Below are positions 37,939-49,924 of a stretch of DNA of 64,000 nt, in pieces. Position 1 is the stretch's first letter. The number at the start of each line of letters is the position of its first letter. Origin of the DNA: Granulicella sp. GTDB lineage: Bacteria > Acidobacteriota > Terriglobia > Terriglobales > Acidobacteriaceae. The notes below the pieces were generated by a model. It made no database searches and was not told the origin of the DNA. It saw only the letters and a program-made list of their open reading frames with translations. The DNA lies in NCBI GenBank assembly GCA_025408425.1, contig JANXYX010000043.1, positions 124,001-188,000 on the forward strand, in the 5' to 3' direction. A program made the translations under genes and the position numbers.

Positions 37939-38607
37939 TTACCCGCGCCGGCTAATCCCATTCAGCAGCACGTCAATTACCTGCGCCGCAGTCGCCTTCG
38001 AATCATAAGCCCGCCCGGTAAACACTGCGGAACTAAGCAACTCGTCGATCGCCCCAAACATGCAATGCGCCACCACGCCATCTGACACATCCTCACGGAA
38101 GATTCCCTCCTTCTGCCCGCGCCGAATTACCTCACGAACCAGAGAGATGTACTTCACCAGATGATGATGCGAAAACTCTGCGATAAACTTCGCGCTCTGG
38201 CGCACCTCCGTCTGCATCAGGATCGCCATGTTTCGATTGACCGCGTGCGCCTCCAGGTGTACCTGCGCGATATATTCCAACTGCTCCTTCGGTCCATGCA
38301 GTGTCTCGAACTGCTCGTTCACCTGTCGGTGGAACCGGTCGAACATCGTATCGATCGCTGTCCGCAGTACATCGTCCTTACTCTTGAAGTACAGATAGAT
38401 CGTGCCGTCCGCCACCCCCGCCCTCGCAGCAATCGCACTCACCGGCGAGCTAAAGTACCCCCGCTCAGCGATCACCTCAACCGCCGCATCCAGAATGCGC
38501 TGATACTTCTCGGTCCCGGGGCCGGTCGCACCCCCGCTGGATGTCGCACCAGCCCTCTTCGCAAATTCCCGCGTCATCTTATCTTTAGCTTTCAGATCGT
38601 GCCTCAC
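37939..38607 (-). CDS. TetR/AcrR-family regulator of fatty-acid use (FadR/YsiA-like)
   Basis: 222 residues. The helix-turn-helix is at about 35-80 (I-L-D-A-A-V-E-V-I-A-E-R-G-Y, then V-S-A-I-A-A-R-A-G-V-A-D-G-T-I-Y-L-Y-F-K-S-K), followed by an all-helical ligand domain. GTG at 38605-38607 with GGAAG upstream was taken as start; ATG 10 codons later is the alternative. The helix I-Y-L-Y-F-K-S-K-D-D resembles the acyl-CoA-responsive FadR of Bacillus and Thermus. It precedes the acyl-CoA synthetase and has two matching palindromes upstream, so autoregulation and control of fadD are likely. Confidence 0.85.
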   Translation of the reverse strand: MRHDLKAKDKMTREFAKRAGATSSGGATGPGTEKYQRILDAAVEVIAERGYFSSPVSAIAARAGVADGTIYLYFKSKDDVLRTAIDTMFDRFHRQVNEQFETLHGPKEQLEYIAQVHLEAHAVNRNMAILMQTEVRQSAKFIAEFSHHHLVKYISLVREVIRRGQKEGIFREDVSDGVVAHCMFGAIDELLSSAVFTGRAYDSKATAAQVIDVLLNGISRRG

Positions 38608-38658
38608 CCAGAAACTTCCAGTCCCGCCACTCTAATGAAATCGCACGCCTTTGCCAAC

Positions 38659-38672
38659 AATGAGTGTTCATT
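38659..38672. promoter_or_regulatory. FadR-type operator, proximal copy
   Basis: AATGA-GTGT-TCATT, a palindrome with 5-base arms and a 4-base centre, about 50 bases before the TetR-type gene. It matches the inner part of the known TGAATGA-N4-TCATTCA operator of acyl-CoA-responsive TetR repressors. Confidence 0.6.
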
Positions 38673-38685
38673 CACCCATACAAAA

Positions 38686-38703
38686 TGAATGTTTATACAT
38701 TCA
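38686..38703. promoter_or_regulatory. FadR-type operator, distal copy
   Basis: TGAATGT-TTAT-ACATTCA, a perfect palindrome with 7-base arms and a 4-base centre, the same geometry as the TGAATGA-N4-TCATTCA operator of Bacillus and Thermus FadR. The two operators lie about 29 bases apart, centre to centre, upstream of the regulator-fadD pair. Confidence 0.65.
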
Positions 38704-38970
38704 GGCCTGCTGGTGTTTCATGACCATCTTGCAGCGAAACTGAAAATCAACCTCACGAGCCCGACTCCCTTTTCCGCATAGGAATAGCGGTCCTTGCATT
38801 CTGTCCCTCGGCGAGAAGTCGGATCACAGACCGCAGTCACTTCGACTACGCCCTCTCATTCTCAATCACCCAAAATTCTGTCAAGCCCCTAAGCCACCTA
38901 ACAACATAAGAATGAATAAGATAAAATTGCCGACTATTCCACTCAACTCGTATAATTAAGGACATACATG
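38704..38970 (+). other. Intergenic stretch with a plus-strand promoter-like pair
   Basis: No gene of size is seen. On the plus strand TTGCCG (38927-38932) and TATAAT (38951-38956) are 18 bases apart, a fair sigma-70 promoter. It is followed by AAGGA and an ATG at 38970-38972 that would encode about 15 residues (starting M-N-D-K-S-P-G) straight through the hairpin at 38979-39000. Whether a short transcript is really made is unknown. Confidence 0.4.
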
Positions 38971-38978
38971 AACGACAA

Positions 38979-39000
38979 AAGCCCCGGTTCTCCGGGGCTT
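38979..39000 (-). terminator. Terminator at the end of the element after gltB
   Basis: AAGCCCCGG and CCGGGGCTT form a 9-bp stem with a 4-base loop; AACGAC and GTCGTT (38971-38976, 39002-39007) can extend it. On the minus strand TTTTG and TCGTT follow. It lies about 220 bases beyond the gltB stop and about 70 beyond the conserved block of the element at 39074-39210. Confidence 0.75.
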
Positions 39001-39073
39001 CGTCGTTATAGATAGATGATAGATATTGACAAACAGAGTCTAAGCAAAGGCTCTCATTTATTTATTCGGAATA

Positions 39074-39210
39074 GCAAGAACCGTAAATCCCTTGTTTCCT
39101 AATATTTACGAGTAAACCGTTTATTTGCAATGACTTAGCGAGGGTAAATTCGCTAAGTCATAACAAACAGACCACTTACCCTAGGGTCCCCCCCTAGGGG
39201 GTACCCCTCC
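39074..39210 (-). repeat. Structured intergenic element, copy A (downstream of gltB)
   Basis: Read on the minus strand, 12 bases after the gltB stop: a G/C box with two CCCTAGGG palindromes (39181-39207), a hairpin TGACTTAGCGA/TCGCTAAGTCA with an 8-base loop (39131-39160), TTGCAA (39125-39130), 16 bases, then TAAATATTAGGAAACA (39093-39108) and a tail GGGATTTACGG-CTTGC. Copy B at 52022-52156 has the same parts in the same order and the identical 16-base block, with a different but equally paired stem. It is followed by the terminator at 38979-39000. It may be an RNA element, a small-RNA gene or a mobile repeat; see findings. Confidence 0.75.
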
Positions 39211-39221
39211 ATCCCAATTTA

Positions 39222-43757
<4,536 letters not shown>

Positions 43758-43869
43758 GATTCACTATATGTCGAACGAGGGACTACCCCGCCACGACCCT
43801 TCCTGCGGCTGTTCGCTTAGAAATCAGTAAGCCTCTAGTGTAAAAGGCAGACCGGCATTTGTTTCGCCT

Positions 43870-43887
43870 TGTGGATATTTATACACT
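43870..43887. promoter_or_regulatory. ARG box 1 (ArgR operator)
   Basis: TGTGGATATTTATACACT fits the 18-base ARG-box consensus WNTGNATWWWWATNCANW at every fixed position. It lies in the 215-base region between the divergent gltB and argR genes, about 85 bases before the argR ATG. A TATAAT (43887-43892) abuts it. Confidence 0.7.
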
Positions 43888-43889
43888 AT

Positions 43890-43907
43890 AATGTATATTT
43901 ACACACG
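43890..43907. promoter_or_regulatory. ARG box 2 (ArgR operator)
   Basis: AATGTATATTTACACACG fits the ARG-box consensus with two mismatches. It begins 20 bases after box 1, i.e. 2 bases separate the boxes, the tandem layout to which ArgR hexamers bind in E. coli (2-3 base gaps). Confidence 0.6.
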
Positions 43908-43972
43908 CGGTTGCATCTGTAGTTTTGGTGCCGAAATTCTCGACTCGACACCTTTTATGGGTAAGCATCTAC

Positions 43973-44413
43973 ATGAAACAGCAACGTCATTCAGTAATCC
44001 GAGAACTACTCTCAAGAACGTCTGTTGCCAATCAGGATGAACTACGAAAAAAATTAGCAGGACGAGGTTTCCACGTAACACAAGCGACACTTTCAAGAGA
44101 TATACATGAGTTACGTCTCTCGAAAGGCCCGTCTGGATACGCTCTGCCGGGCAACGGTGACGGCGACGGAGATTCTCTGCCGGGAATTCGTGAGGTTCTA
44201 AAAAGCTTTGGACTTGAAGTACGCCAAGCTCAAAATCTCCTGGTGCTCATTACAACAACTGGAAGCGCTCAACCGGTTGCAGCCGGCATAGACTACGAAG
44301 ATTGGCCGGAAGTGATCGGCACTATTGCCGGCGACGATACAGTTCTTATTATCTGCCCAAACGAAGAGCAGACACAACTACTGAGGGCTCGAATTGAAGA
44401 ATACCTTAGCTAG
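43973..44413 (+). CDS. argR: Arginine repressor/activator
   Basis: 146 residues from ATG 43973-43975; an upstream in-frame TTG would add 16 residues that no ArgR has. The winged helix-turn-helix is at about 1-65 (S-V-A-N-Q-D-E-L, then V-T-Q-A-T-L-S-R-D-I-H-E-L-R-L). A short linker (G-N-G-D-G-D-G-D) leads to the hexamerisation and arginine-binding domain with G-T-I-A-G-D-D-T, where the aspartates bind arginine. It is the first gene of the arg operon and has two ARG boxes before it, so it should control itself, the arg genes and perhaps gltB. Confidence 0.92.
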   Translation: MKQQRHSVIRELLSRTSVANQDELRKKLAGRGFHVTQATLSRDIHELRLSKGPSGYALPGNGDGDGDSLPGIREVLKSFGLEVRQAQNLLVLITTTGSAQPVAAGIDYEDWPEVIGTIAGDDTVLIICPNEEQTQLLRARIEEYLS

Positions 44414-45533
44414 CTTCGAAGAAACACAGCGCGACACAATGAGGGCGGGAGCAGGCGATGCTAAGCCCACCGCACACGCCCCGCGTACTGCAGTGGCAGG
44501 TATCAGCGGTTTTGCAGGCGGAGAACTTGCGCGTTTGCTGCTCCGGCACCCAAAGCTTGACTCAACATCGCCGCAATTTTATAGCCGAGCGGGAGAAACA
44601 GATGGCGGAAAACCTGGAGATCTGGCCGATCTCCACCCTCAACTTTCAGCGATTAGGCCTGAGTCGAGCAAGGTATTTCCATTCAATTGGGACCGCATCA
44701 GCGATGCGGGAATCGAATTGTTATACCTAGCAACGCCGCACGAACAATCTCGCGAATGGGTCTCTAATGCAATTGGACGCGGGATCAAGGTCATTGACCT
44801 TAGCGGAGCATGGAGACTGCAGTATCCTGTGAATCGCAACGTTTACCATTTCACTGATTCTGACCCGCAACTAGCTGCGAAAATGCAGGCAGAGGCCATA
44901 TATGGCTGCCCGGAACTACACCGAGATGAAATCCGCACAGCCCGTCTCATAGCGAACCCAGGCTGCTACGCAACGTCCATTATCCTCGCGTTGGCGCCAC
45001 TCGTTCAATCTGGATTAGTGGATCTCGATTGCGGAATTGTCTGCGACGCAAAGTCGGGAGTGAGCGGAGCAGGCAAAGCAGCGACTAGTAAGACACACTT
45101 CATGTATGCAGCAGATAACCTATCGGCATATAGCGTCTTCGGTCATCGACATACCGGAGAGCTTCTAGAACAGCTTAATCTGACGTCAGATCAGATTCAG
45201 TTCACTCCACATCTGCTACCAATACCTCGTGGAATTCTTTCCACCATTTATCTTCGCTTCACGCGACCAGTACAGAGCATGGATGTGACAACTATTTTTC
45301 GCGAGTTTTATAAGTACAGTCCTATGGTTCGATTGAGGGATACGCCGAACCTGCCAAACATTCAGCATGTGGTACGAACCAATTTTTGTGATCTTGGATT
45401 TGAGCTGAGTCGGGATGGGAAGAAGCTTGTTGTGGTTTCATGTCTCGACAATTTACTTAAAGGTGCAGCCGGCCAGGCAGTCCAAAACATGAACGTGATG
45501 TACGGTTGGGAAGAGTCGGAGGGCTTGCTGTGA
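44394..45533 (+). CDS. argC: N-acetyl-gamma-glutamyl-phosphate reductase
   Basis: 379 residues from TTG at 44394, which has GAGGG 6 bases upstream and overlaps the argR end by 20 bases; an ATG at 44439-44441 lacks a ribosome site but would give a more usual N-terminus, so the start is open. The Rossmann motif reads A-V-A-G-I-S-G-F-A-G-G-E-L. The catalytic cysteine is in N-P-G-C-Y-A-T-S. K-S-G-V-S-G-A-G and H-R-H-T-G-E-L are family motifs. It reduces N-acetylglutamyl phosphate with NADPH, step 3 of arginine synthesis. Confidence 0.95.
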   Translation: MKNTLASFEETQRDTMRAGAGDAKPTAHAPRTAVAGISGFAGGELARLLLRHPKLDSTSPQFYSRAGETDGGKPGDLADLHPQLSAIRPESSKVFPFNWDRISDAGIELLYLATPHEQSREWVSNAIGRGIKVIDLSGAWRLQYPVNRNVYHFTDSDPQLAAKMQAEAIYGCPELHRDEIRTARLIANPGCYATSIILALAPLVQSGLVDLDCGIVCDAKSGVSGAGKAATSKTHFMYAADNLSAYSVFGHRHTGELLEQLNLTSDQIQFTPHLLPIPRGILSTIYLRFTRPVQSMDVTTIFREFYKYSPMVRLRDTPNLPNIQHVVRTNFCDLGFELSRDGKKLVVVSCLDNLLKGAAGQAVQNMNVMYGWEESEGLL

Positions 45534-46312
45534 AATTTGTAGTCAAACTAGGCGGAGCGGCTCTCGAGGATAAAACTCTGCTGCGCAAATGTGCTAAAGC
45601 CATCGCCGAGCTTGCCGCGGATGGCAATCAGGTTGCTGTCGTTCACGGCGGTGGTGTTCAGCTCACGAAGACATTAGCGCAAATGGGCAAGAAGAGCGAG
45701 TTTATTTCTGGATTGCGCATCACTGATGCTGAAACTCGCGACGCAGCCCTGATGGTCCTTGCAGGACGAGTCAACAAATCATTGGTTGCCGAACTTGGGT
45801 CCCAGGGGCAAGCAGCTGTAGGGCTCTCCGGTGGTGACGGCCATGTTTTCCGTGCACGTAAGAAAAAAACTACCCCGGACCTAGGTTTTGTGGGTGAGAT
45901 CGCCGCCACAGATCCACGCTGGCTCGACGCAATTTGGACGATGGGAGCAGTTCCAGTAATCTCGTCCATCGCTTTGGGATTCGACGGAGAATACTACAAT
46001 ATCAACGCCGACGAGATGGCTGCGGCTTGCGCCATTTGTACCAAAGCAGACACGCTTGTTTTTCTTACTGATGTCCCAGGCGTCAAGGGCGCAGACGGTA
46101 ATGTAATGCGATGGCTCACTCTTTCACAGATACCATTGCTCGAGAAACAGCAGGTCGTTTCTGGAGGAATGTTGCCAAAGTTGAACGCCTGCCGCAGCGC
46201 GCTGCTACATGGTGTCAAACGAGTTAGGATCTTACCGGCGGAGGCAGCAGATTTATTACCTGACCTTTGCACAACACGGGTGAATGATGGAACGGAGGTA
46301 ATGGTCGCATGA
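45530..46312 (+). CDS. argB: Acetylglutamate kinase
   Basis: 260 residues from GTG at 45530-45532; the GTGA overlaps the argC stop by 4 bases and GGAGGG lies 7 bases upstream, so translation is coupled. Amino-acid-kinase motifs V-V-K-L-G-G-A, V-H-G-G-G-V-Q-L-T and F-I-S-G-L-R-I-T-D are present, with the late D-V-P-G-V-K and S-G-G-M-L-P-K-L. It phosphorylates N-acetylglutamate. The N-terminal helix that allows arginine-sensitive hexamers is absent, so it is probably the arginine-insensitive form, which suits a pathway controlled at ArgA. Confidence 0.95.
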   Translation: MKFVVKLGGAALEDKTLLRKCAKAIAELAADGNQVAVVHGGGVQLTKTLAQMGKKSEFISGLRITDAETRDAALMVLAGRVNKSLVAELGSQGQAAVGLSGGDGHVFRARKKKTTPDLGFVGEIAATDPRWLDAIWTMGAVPVISSIALGFDGEYYNINADEMAAACAICTKADTLVFLTDVPGVKGADGNVMRWLTLSQIPLLEKQQVVSGGMLPKLNACRSALLHGVKRVRILPAEAADLLPDLCTTRVNDGTEVMVA

Positions 46313-47559
46313 CGCTAGCAACTATCCAGGCAGCAGAGAGCAAATTACTTCTCCAGACATACGCTCGGAATCCATATTTATTTGTAGGCGGTCACGATGT
46401 CTATCTGACAGATGAAAACGGCAATGACTATCTCGATCTATTGAGCGGGATCGGCGTGTCGGCGTTGGGGTATAGTCACACAGCAATTACTGCTGCTATT
46501 CGCGATCAAAGTTCTCGCCTGCTCCACACATCAAACCTCTTCTATCACGAGGCTACTGTAGAGTTGGCCGTTCGGCTCACAGAGATAAGCGGCTTAGATC
46601 GCGTGTTTTTTTGCAATAGTGGCACGGAGGCCTGGGAAGCCGCAATCAAACTTGCTCGTGCCCACGCAGGGCATCTGCGTGCTCAAGGCAAACAGATAGG
46701 AACACGCTTTCTGGCACTTGAACATAGCTTCCACGGACGTACCATGGGTTCCGTTGCGACTACCCACAAGCAGAAATACCGCGACCCTTTTGCGCCAGTT
46801 ATGCCTGGCGTTGAATTTGTGCGGTTCAATGATGTCGCCGATCTTCGCGAAAAGTTCTCTAATGAGGTCTGCGGCATCTGTATTGAAGCTGTCCAAGGAG
46901 AAGGTGGAATCCATGAGGTTTCGCAGGAATTCTTTGCAACAGCCCGTGAGCTTTGCGACTCAACGGGCGCTTTGCTGATGGCTGATGAGATTCAAAGCGG
47001 TATGGGGCGCACTGGTCAGTGGTTTTCCTATCAGCATTATGCGATTCTTCCTGACGTCACAACTTTGGCGAAACCAATCGCCGGCGGCATTCCAATGGGG
47101 GCAATGCTATGCACTGACGAAGCATCCCTAGCCTTCACGCCGGGAATGCACGGAACCACTTTCGGAGGTGGGCCATTGGCTTGCGCAGTTGCAATCGCGG
47201 TGATAGACACAATTCGTCAGGATCATCTCCTGGCTCACGTACAGGAGGTTGGTGGATATTTCAAAGAGCAGTTGCTGACACTCGCAAAGCGACATGATTG
47301 CATCTCCGAGGTTCGAGGGATGGGTCTGATGCTAGGGATCGAGCTCCATTCGGCTGAACTGGCGGAGACCGCCGCTGCACAGATGATGCAACGACGCATC
47401 ATCATAAACAGGACGAGCGAAACAGTACTGCGATTTCTTCCTCCTTACATTTTGGAGCAAAAGCACGTTGATATTGCCATCGCGGCGCTCGATGAAATCC
47501 TGACACTTAGCACAGCATTCGCCGCCACTTCGTCGGCAGGAGAACACGCAAATGGGTAG
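46309..47559 (+). CDS. argD: Acetylornithine aminotransferase
   Basis: 416 residues. ATG overlaps the argB stop (ATGA) and GGAGGT lies 10 bases upstream. Class-III aminotransferase motifs: N-S-G-T-E-A at the phosphate site, D-E-I-Q-S-G-M-G-R-T-G with the PLP-bonded Asp, the Schiff-base lysine in L-A-K-P-I-A-G-G-I-P-M-G-A, and T-F-G-G-G-P-L-A-C. It makes N-acetylornithine from the semialdehyde with glutamate as donor, tying the pathway to gltB. Confidence 0.95.
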   Translation: MTLATIQAAESKLLLQTYARNPYLFVGGHDVYLTDENGNDYLDLLSGIGVSALGYSHTAITAAIRDQSSRLLHTSNLFYHEATVELAVRLTEISGLDRVFFCNSGTEAWEAAIKLARAHAGHLRAQGKQIGTRFLALEHSFHGRTMGSVATTHKQKYRDPFAPVMPGVEFVRFNDVADLREKFSNEVCGICIEAVQGEGGIHEVSQEFFATARELCDSTGALLMADEIQSGMGRTGQWFSYQHYAILPDVTTLAKPIAGGIPMGAMLCTDEASLAFTPGMHGTTFGGGPLACAVAIAVIDTIRQDHLLAHVQEVGGYFKEQLLTLAKRHDCISEVRGMGLMLGIELHSAELAETAAAQMMQRRIIINRTSETVLRFLPPYILEQKHVDIAIAALDEILTLSTAFAATSSAGEHANG

Positions 47560-48664
47560 TAAAACAGTTGTCATTGGATCAAAGTCACCCAATGTTGGTG
47601 GAGAAGAATCCCCCTTGCCAAAGCCAGTCGTGACGCTTGGCATTCAGTCAGACACTGCATTCAGTGAAGCCAGCAAACGTCTCAATGGGCGTGACTTGTG
47701 CTCAATCGCCGACCTGACCGTGGAGGAAATGGCAGCAATCATGGAGCTAGCGCATGCCGTCAAAACTCATCCTGAAGACTTCCGCCATGCTCTCGATGCC
47801 AGGCAGATGGTGATGTTTTTTGAGAAAGCTTCTTTGCGTACTCGCGTGACGTTCGAAGCTGCAATCAACACGCTTGGCGGAAATGCCATCTTCGTGGATC
47901 AGACCCAATCACCCCTTGGGGAGCGAGAATCACTTTCCGACATGGCTCGCAACCTGGAACGATGGATGGACATAATAGTACTTCGCACCTACTCCCACGA
48001 AACGATTACGGAGATGGCGGCTTGCTCCAAAGTACCGGTTATAAATGCGCTGTCTGATCTGGAGCATCCTTGTCAGGCAATTGCTGACTTCTTTACCCTT
48101 GAAGAACGTTTTGGATCGGCAGAAGGACTTCACTTCGCTTACGTAGGTGATGGAAATAATGTTTGTCATTCTTTGATGCTCACCGCTGCCCAACTTGGAG
48201 CGCACTGTACGATAGCGTCTCCTAATGGATTTGCTCCAAAACTAGAGATAATTCATAAGGCAATAGAGATCAGCGAATTGACTGGAGGCAGCATCACGTT
48301 CCAGCACGATCCTATCAAAGCTGTCACTGGAGCTGATGCAGTTTATACCGATGTTTGCACCAGCATGGGCTTCGAACACGAGGCTACCAAACGCGCTCCG
48401 ATCTTCAAGCCATATCAGGTGAATGAAGCGCTAATGGCACATGCCCGGCCCGATGCTGTCTTTATGCATTGTCTCCCTGCGCATCGTAATGCCGAAGTGA
48501 CGGACGCCGTGTTGGACGGACCCCAATCGGTCGTCTTCGATCAGGCGGAGAACAGAATGCATGCACAGAAAGCCCTCCTGCTTATGCTTCTTGGCGGAGC
48601 GAAGCGCATATCTAACAGCCGCAGTCGCGGCATACAAGCCCGTAAACGTCCCGCGCTAGGCTAA
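47552..48664 (+). CDS. argF: Ornithine carbamoyltransferase with N-terminal extension
   Basis: 370 residues, about 45 longer than usual because of an N-terminal extension before N-G-R-D-L-C-S-I-A-D-L-T. The ATG overlaps argD by 8 bases and has GGAG 9 bases upstream, so the long form is likely real. Carbamoyl-phosphate loop A-S-L-R-T-R-V-T-F-E, ornithine loop D-V-C-T-S-M-G and F-M-H-C-L-P-A-H-R are present. The S-M-G loop favours ornithine over acetylornithine as substrate. The C-terminal 20 residues are basic and also extra. Confidence 0.93.
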   Translation: MGSKTVVIGSKSPNVGGEESPLPKPVVTLGIQSDTAFSEASKRLNGRDLCSIADLTVEEMAAIMELAHAVKTHPEDFRHALDARQMVMFFEKASLRTRVTFEAAINTLGGNAIFVDQTQSPLGERESLSDMARNLERWMDIIVLRTYSHETITEMAACSKVPVINALSDLEHPCQAIADFFTLEERFGSAEGLHFAYVGDGNNVCHSLMLTAAQLGAHCTIASPNGFAPKLEIIHKAIEISELTGGSITFQHDPIKAVTGADAVYTDVCTSMGFEHEATKRAPIFKPYQVNEALMAHARPDAVFMHCLPAHRNAEVTDAVLDGPQSVVFDQAENRMHAQKALLLMLLGGAKRISNSRSRGIQARKRPALG

Positions 48665-48709
48665 TAGCGCCGAAATCATCATCAGTATCTATGAAGATAG
48701 GAATAGCCC

Positions 48710-49924
48710 ATGGCAGAGAAAGTTGTACTCGCATATTCAGGTGGCCTTGATACGTCAATCATTATTCCGTGGCTGAATGAGAACTATGGCTACGACGTAA
48801 TTGCGTTTATTGCAGATGTTGGTCAAGGCGATGATGTTGACGCCGTAGTCGCAAAAGCCTACGCAACTGGTGCAAAGAAAGCTATTGTGAAAGATCTTCG
48901 CGAGGAATTCCTTACGGAGTACGTTTTCCCGACGGTTCGCGCCGGTGCTGTTTACGAACACAAGTATCTGCTCGGCACTTCGATAGCACGTCCCGTTATA
49001 GCGAAACATCAGGTTGAAGTAGCACTTGCGGAGGGAGCAACTGCACTTGCCCATGGTTGTACAGGCAAAGGAAACGATCAGGTTCGCTTCGAGCATGCCT
49101 TCCAAGCCCTTGCTCCTGAACTCAAGGTCATCGCACCCTGGCGCGAGTGGACGCTGGTCTCGCGTGAAGACTGCCTGGACTATGCCGAAGCGCATGGAGT
49201 TCAGGTGGAGGCAAGCCGAACCAAGATCCATTCTCGCGATAAGAACCTTTGGCACGTCTCGCACGAGGGCGGCGAACTCGAAGGCACTGACAAGCCAGTC
49301 GATCCAACAACATGGAGGATGAGCAACTCACCGCAGGAGGCTCCGGACCGTGAGGAAATCGTAGAGATCGGCTTTGAGCGCGGAACGCCTGTTTCGGTCG
49401 ATGGCCACAACCTGCCACCGGTGCAACTTGTCGAGTTGCTGAATGAGATCGGTGGACGGAATGCAATTGGCCGCATCGACATAATCGAAAATCGCTTCGT
49501 TGGGATGAAGAGCCGCGGTGCCTATGAGACTCCTGGCGGAACACTGATCCTAGAAGCGTTGCGTGAGCTTGAGGCGCTGACGCTTGACCGCGAGACGGCT
49601 CACTTCAAGGAGTCGCTAGCCCTCAAGTACGCAGAGCTCGTCTACTTCGGGCTTTGGTTCACGCCGCTGCGTGAGTCTCTGGACGCCTTCTTCACCTCAG
49701 TTGAGGCTAATGTGACTGGCTCCGTCAAGCTCTCGCTGTACAAAGGCAACATCAGCTTTATTAGCCGCAAGAGCGACCTTTCGCTGTATTCTGCCGACCT
49801 GTCTTCTTTCACGATGGGAGAGAGTTACAACCAGAAGGATGCAGAGGGCTTCATCAAAATCCTTGGTCTACCGGCTCGCGTTCGCGCCCAAGTAATGGGC
49901 AAGCAAAAGGTGGCCTCCAAGTGA
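48710..49924 (+). CDS. argG: Argininosuccinate synthase
   Basis: 404 residues, normal length. The N-type ATP loop V-L-A-Y-S-G-G-L-D-T-S-I is at the start and H-G-C-T-G-K-G-N-D-Q-V-R-F follows. It joins citrulline and aspartate using ATP. AGGA lies 8 bases before the ATG, 45 bases after argF. Base composition changes inside the gene: AT-rich before about 49.1 kb, clearly GC-richer after. It overlaps argH by 4 bases. Confidence 0.96.
   Translation: MAEKVVLAYSGGLDTSIIIPWLNENYGYDVIAFIADVGQGDDVDAVVAKAYATGAKKAIVKDLREEFLTEYVFPTVRAGAVYEHKYLLGTSIARPVIAKHQVEVALAEGATALAHGCTGKGNDQVRFEHAFQALAPELKVIAPWREWTLVSREDCLDYAEAHGVQVEASRTKIHSRDKNLWHVSHEGGELEGTDKPVDPTTWRMSNSPQEAPDREEIVEIGFERGTPVSVDGHNLPPVQLVELLNEIGGRNAIGRIDIIENRFVGMKSRGAYETPGGTLILEALRELEALTLDRETAHFKESLALKYAELVYFGLWFTPLRESLDAFFTSVEANVTGSVKLSLYKGNISFISRKSDLSLYSADLSSFTMGESYNQKDAEGFIKILGLPARVRAQVMGKQKVASK

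Noticed and set aside
39074..39210. Terminal inverted repeats of a transposon carrying the arg genes
   Set aside because: The two elements are inverted, but there is no transposase, no target-site duplication was visible, and their order of hairpin and terminator fits RNA ends better. Kept only as an alternative.
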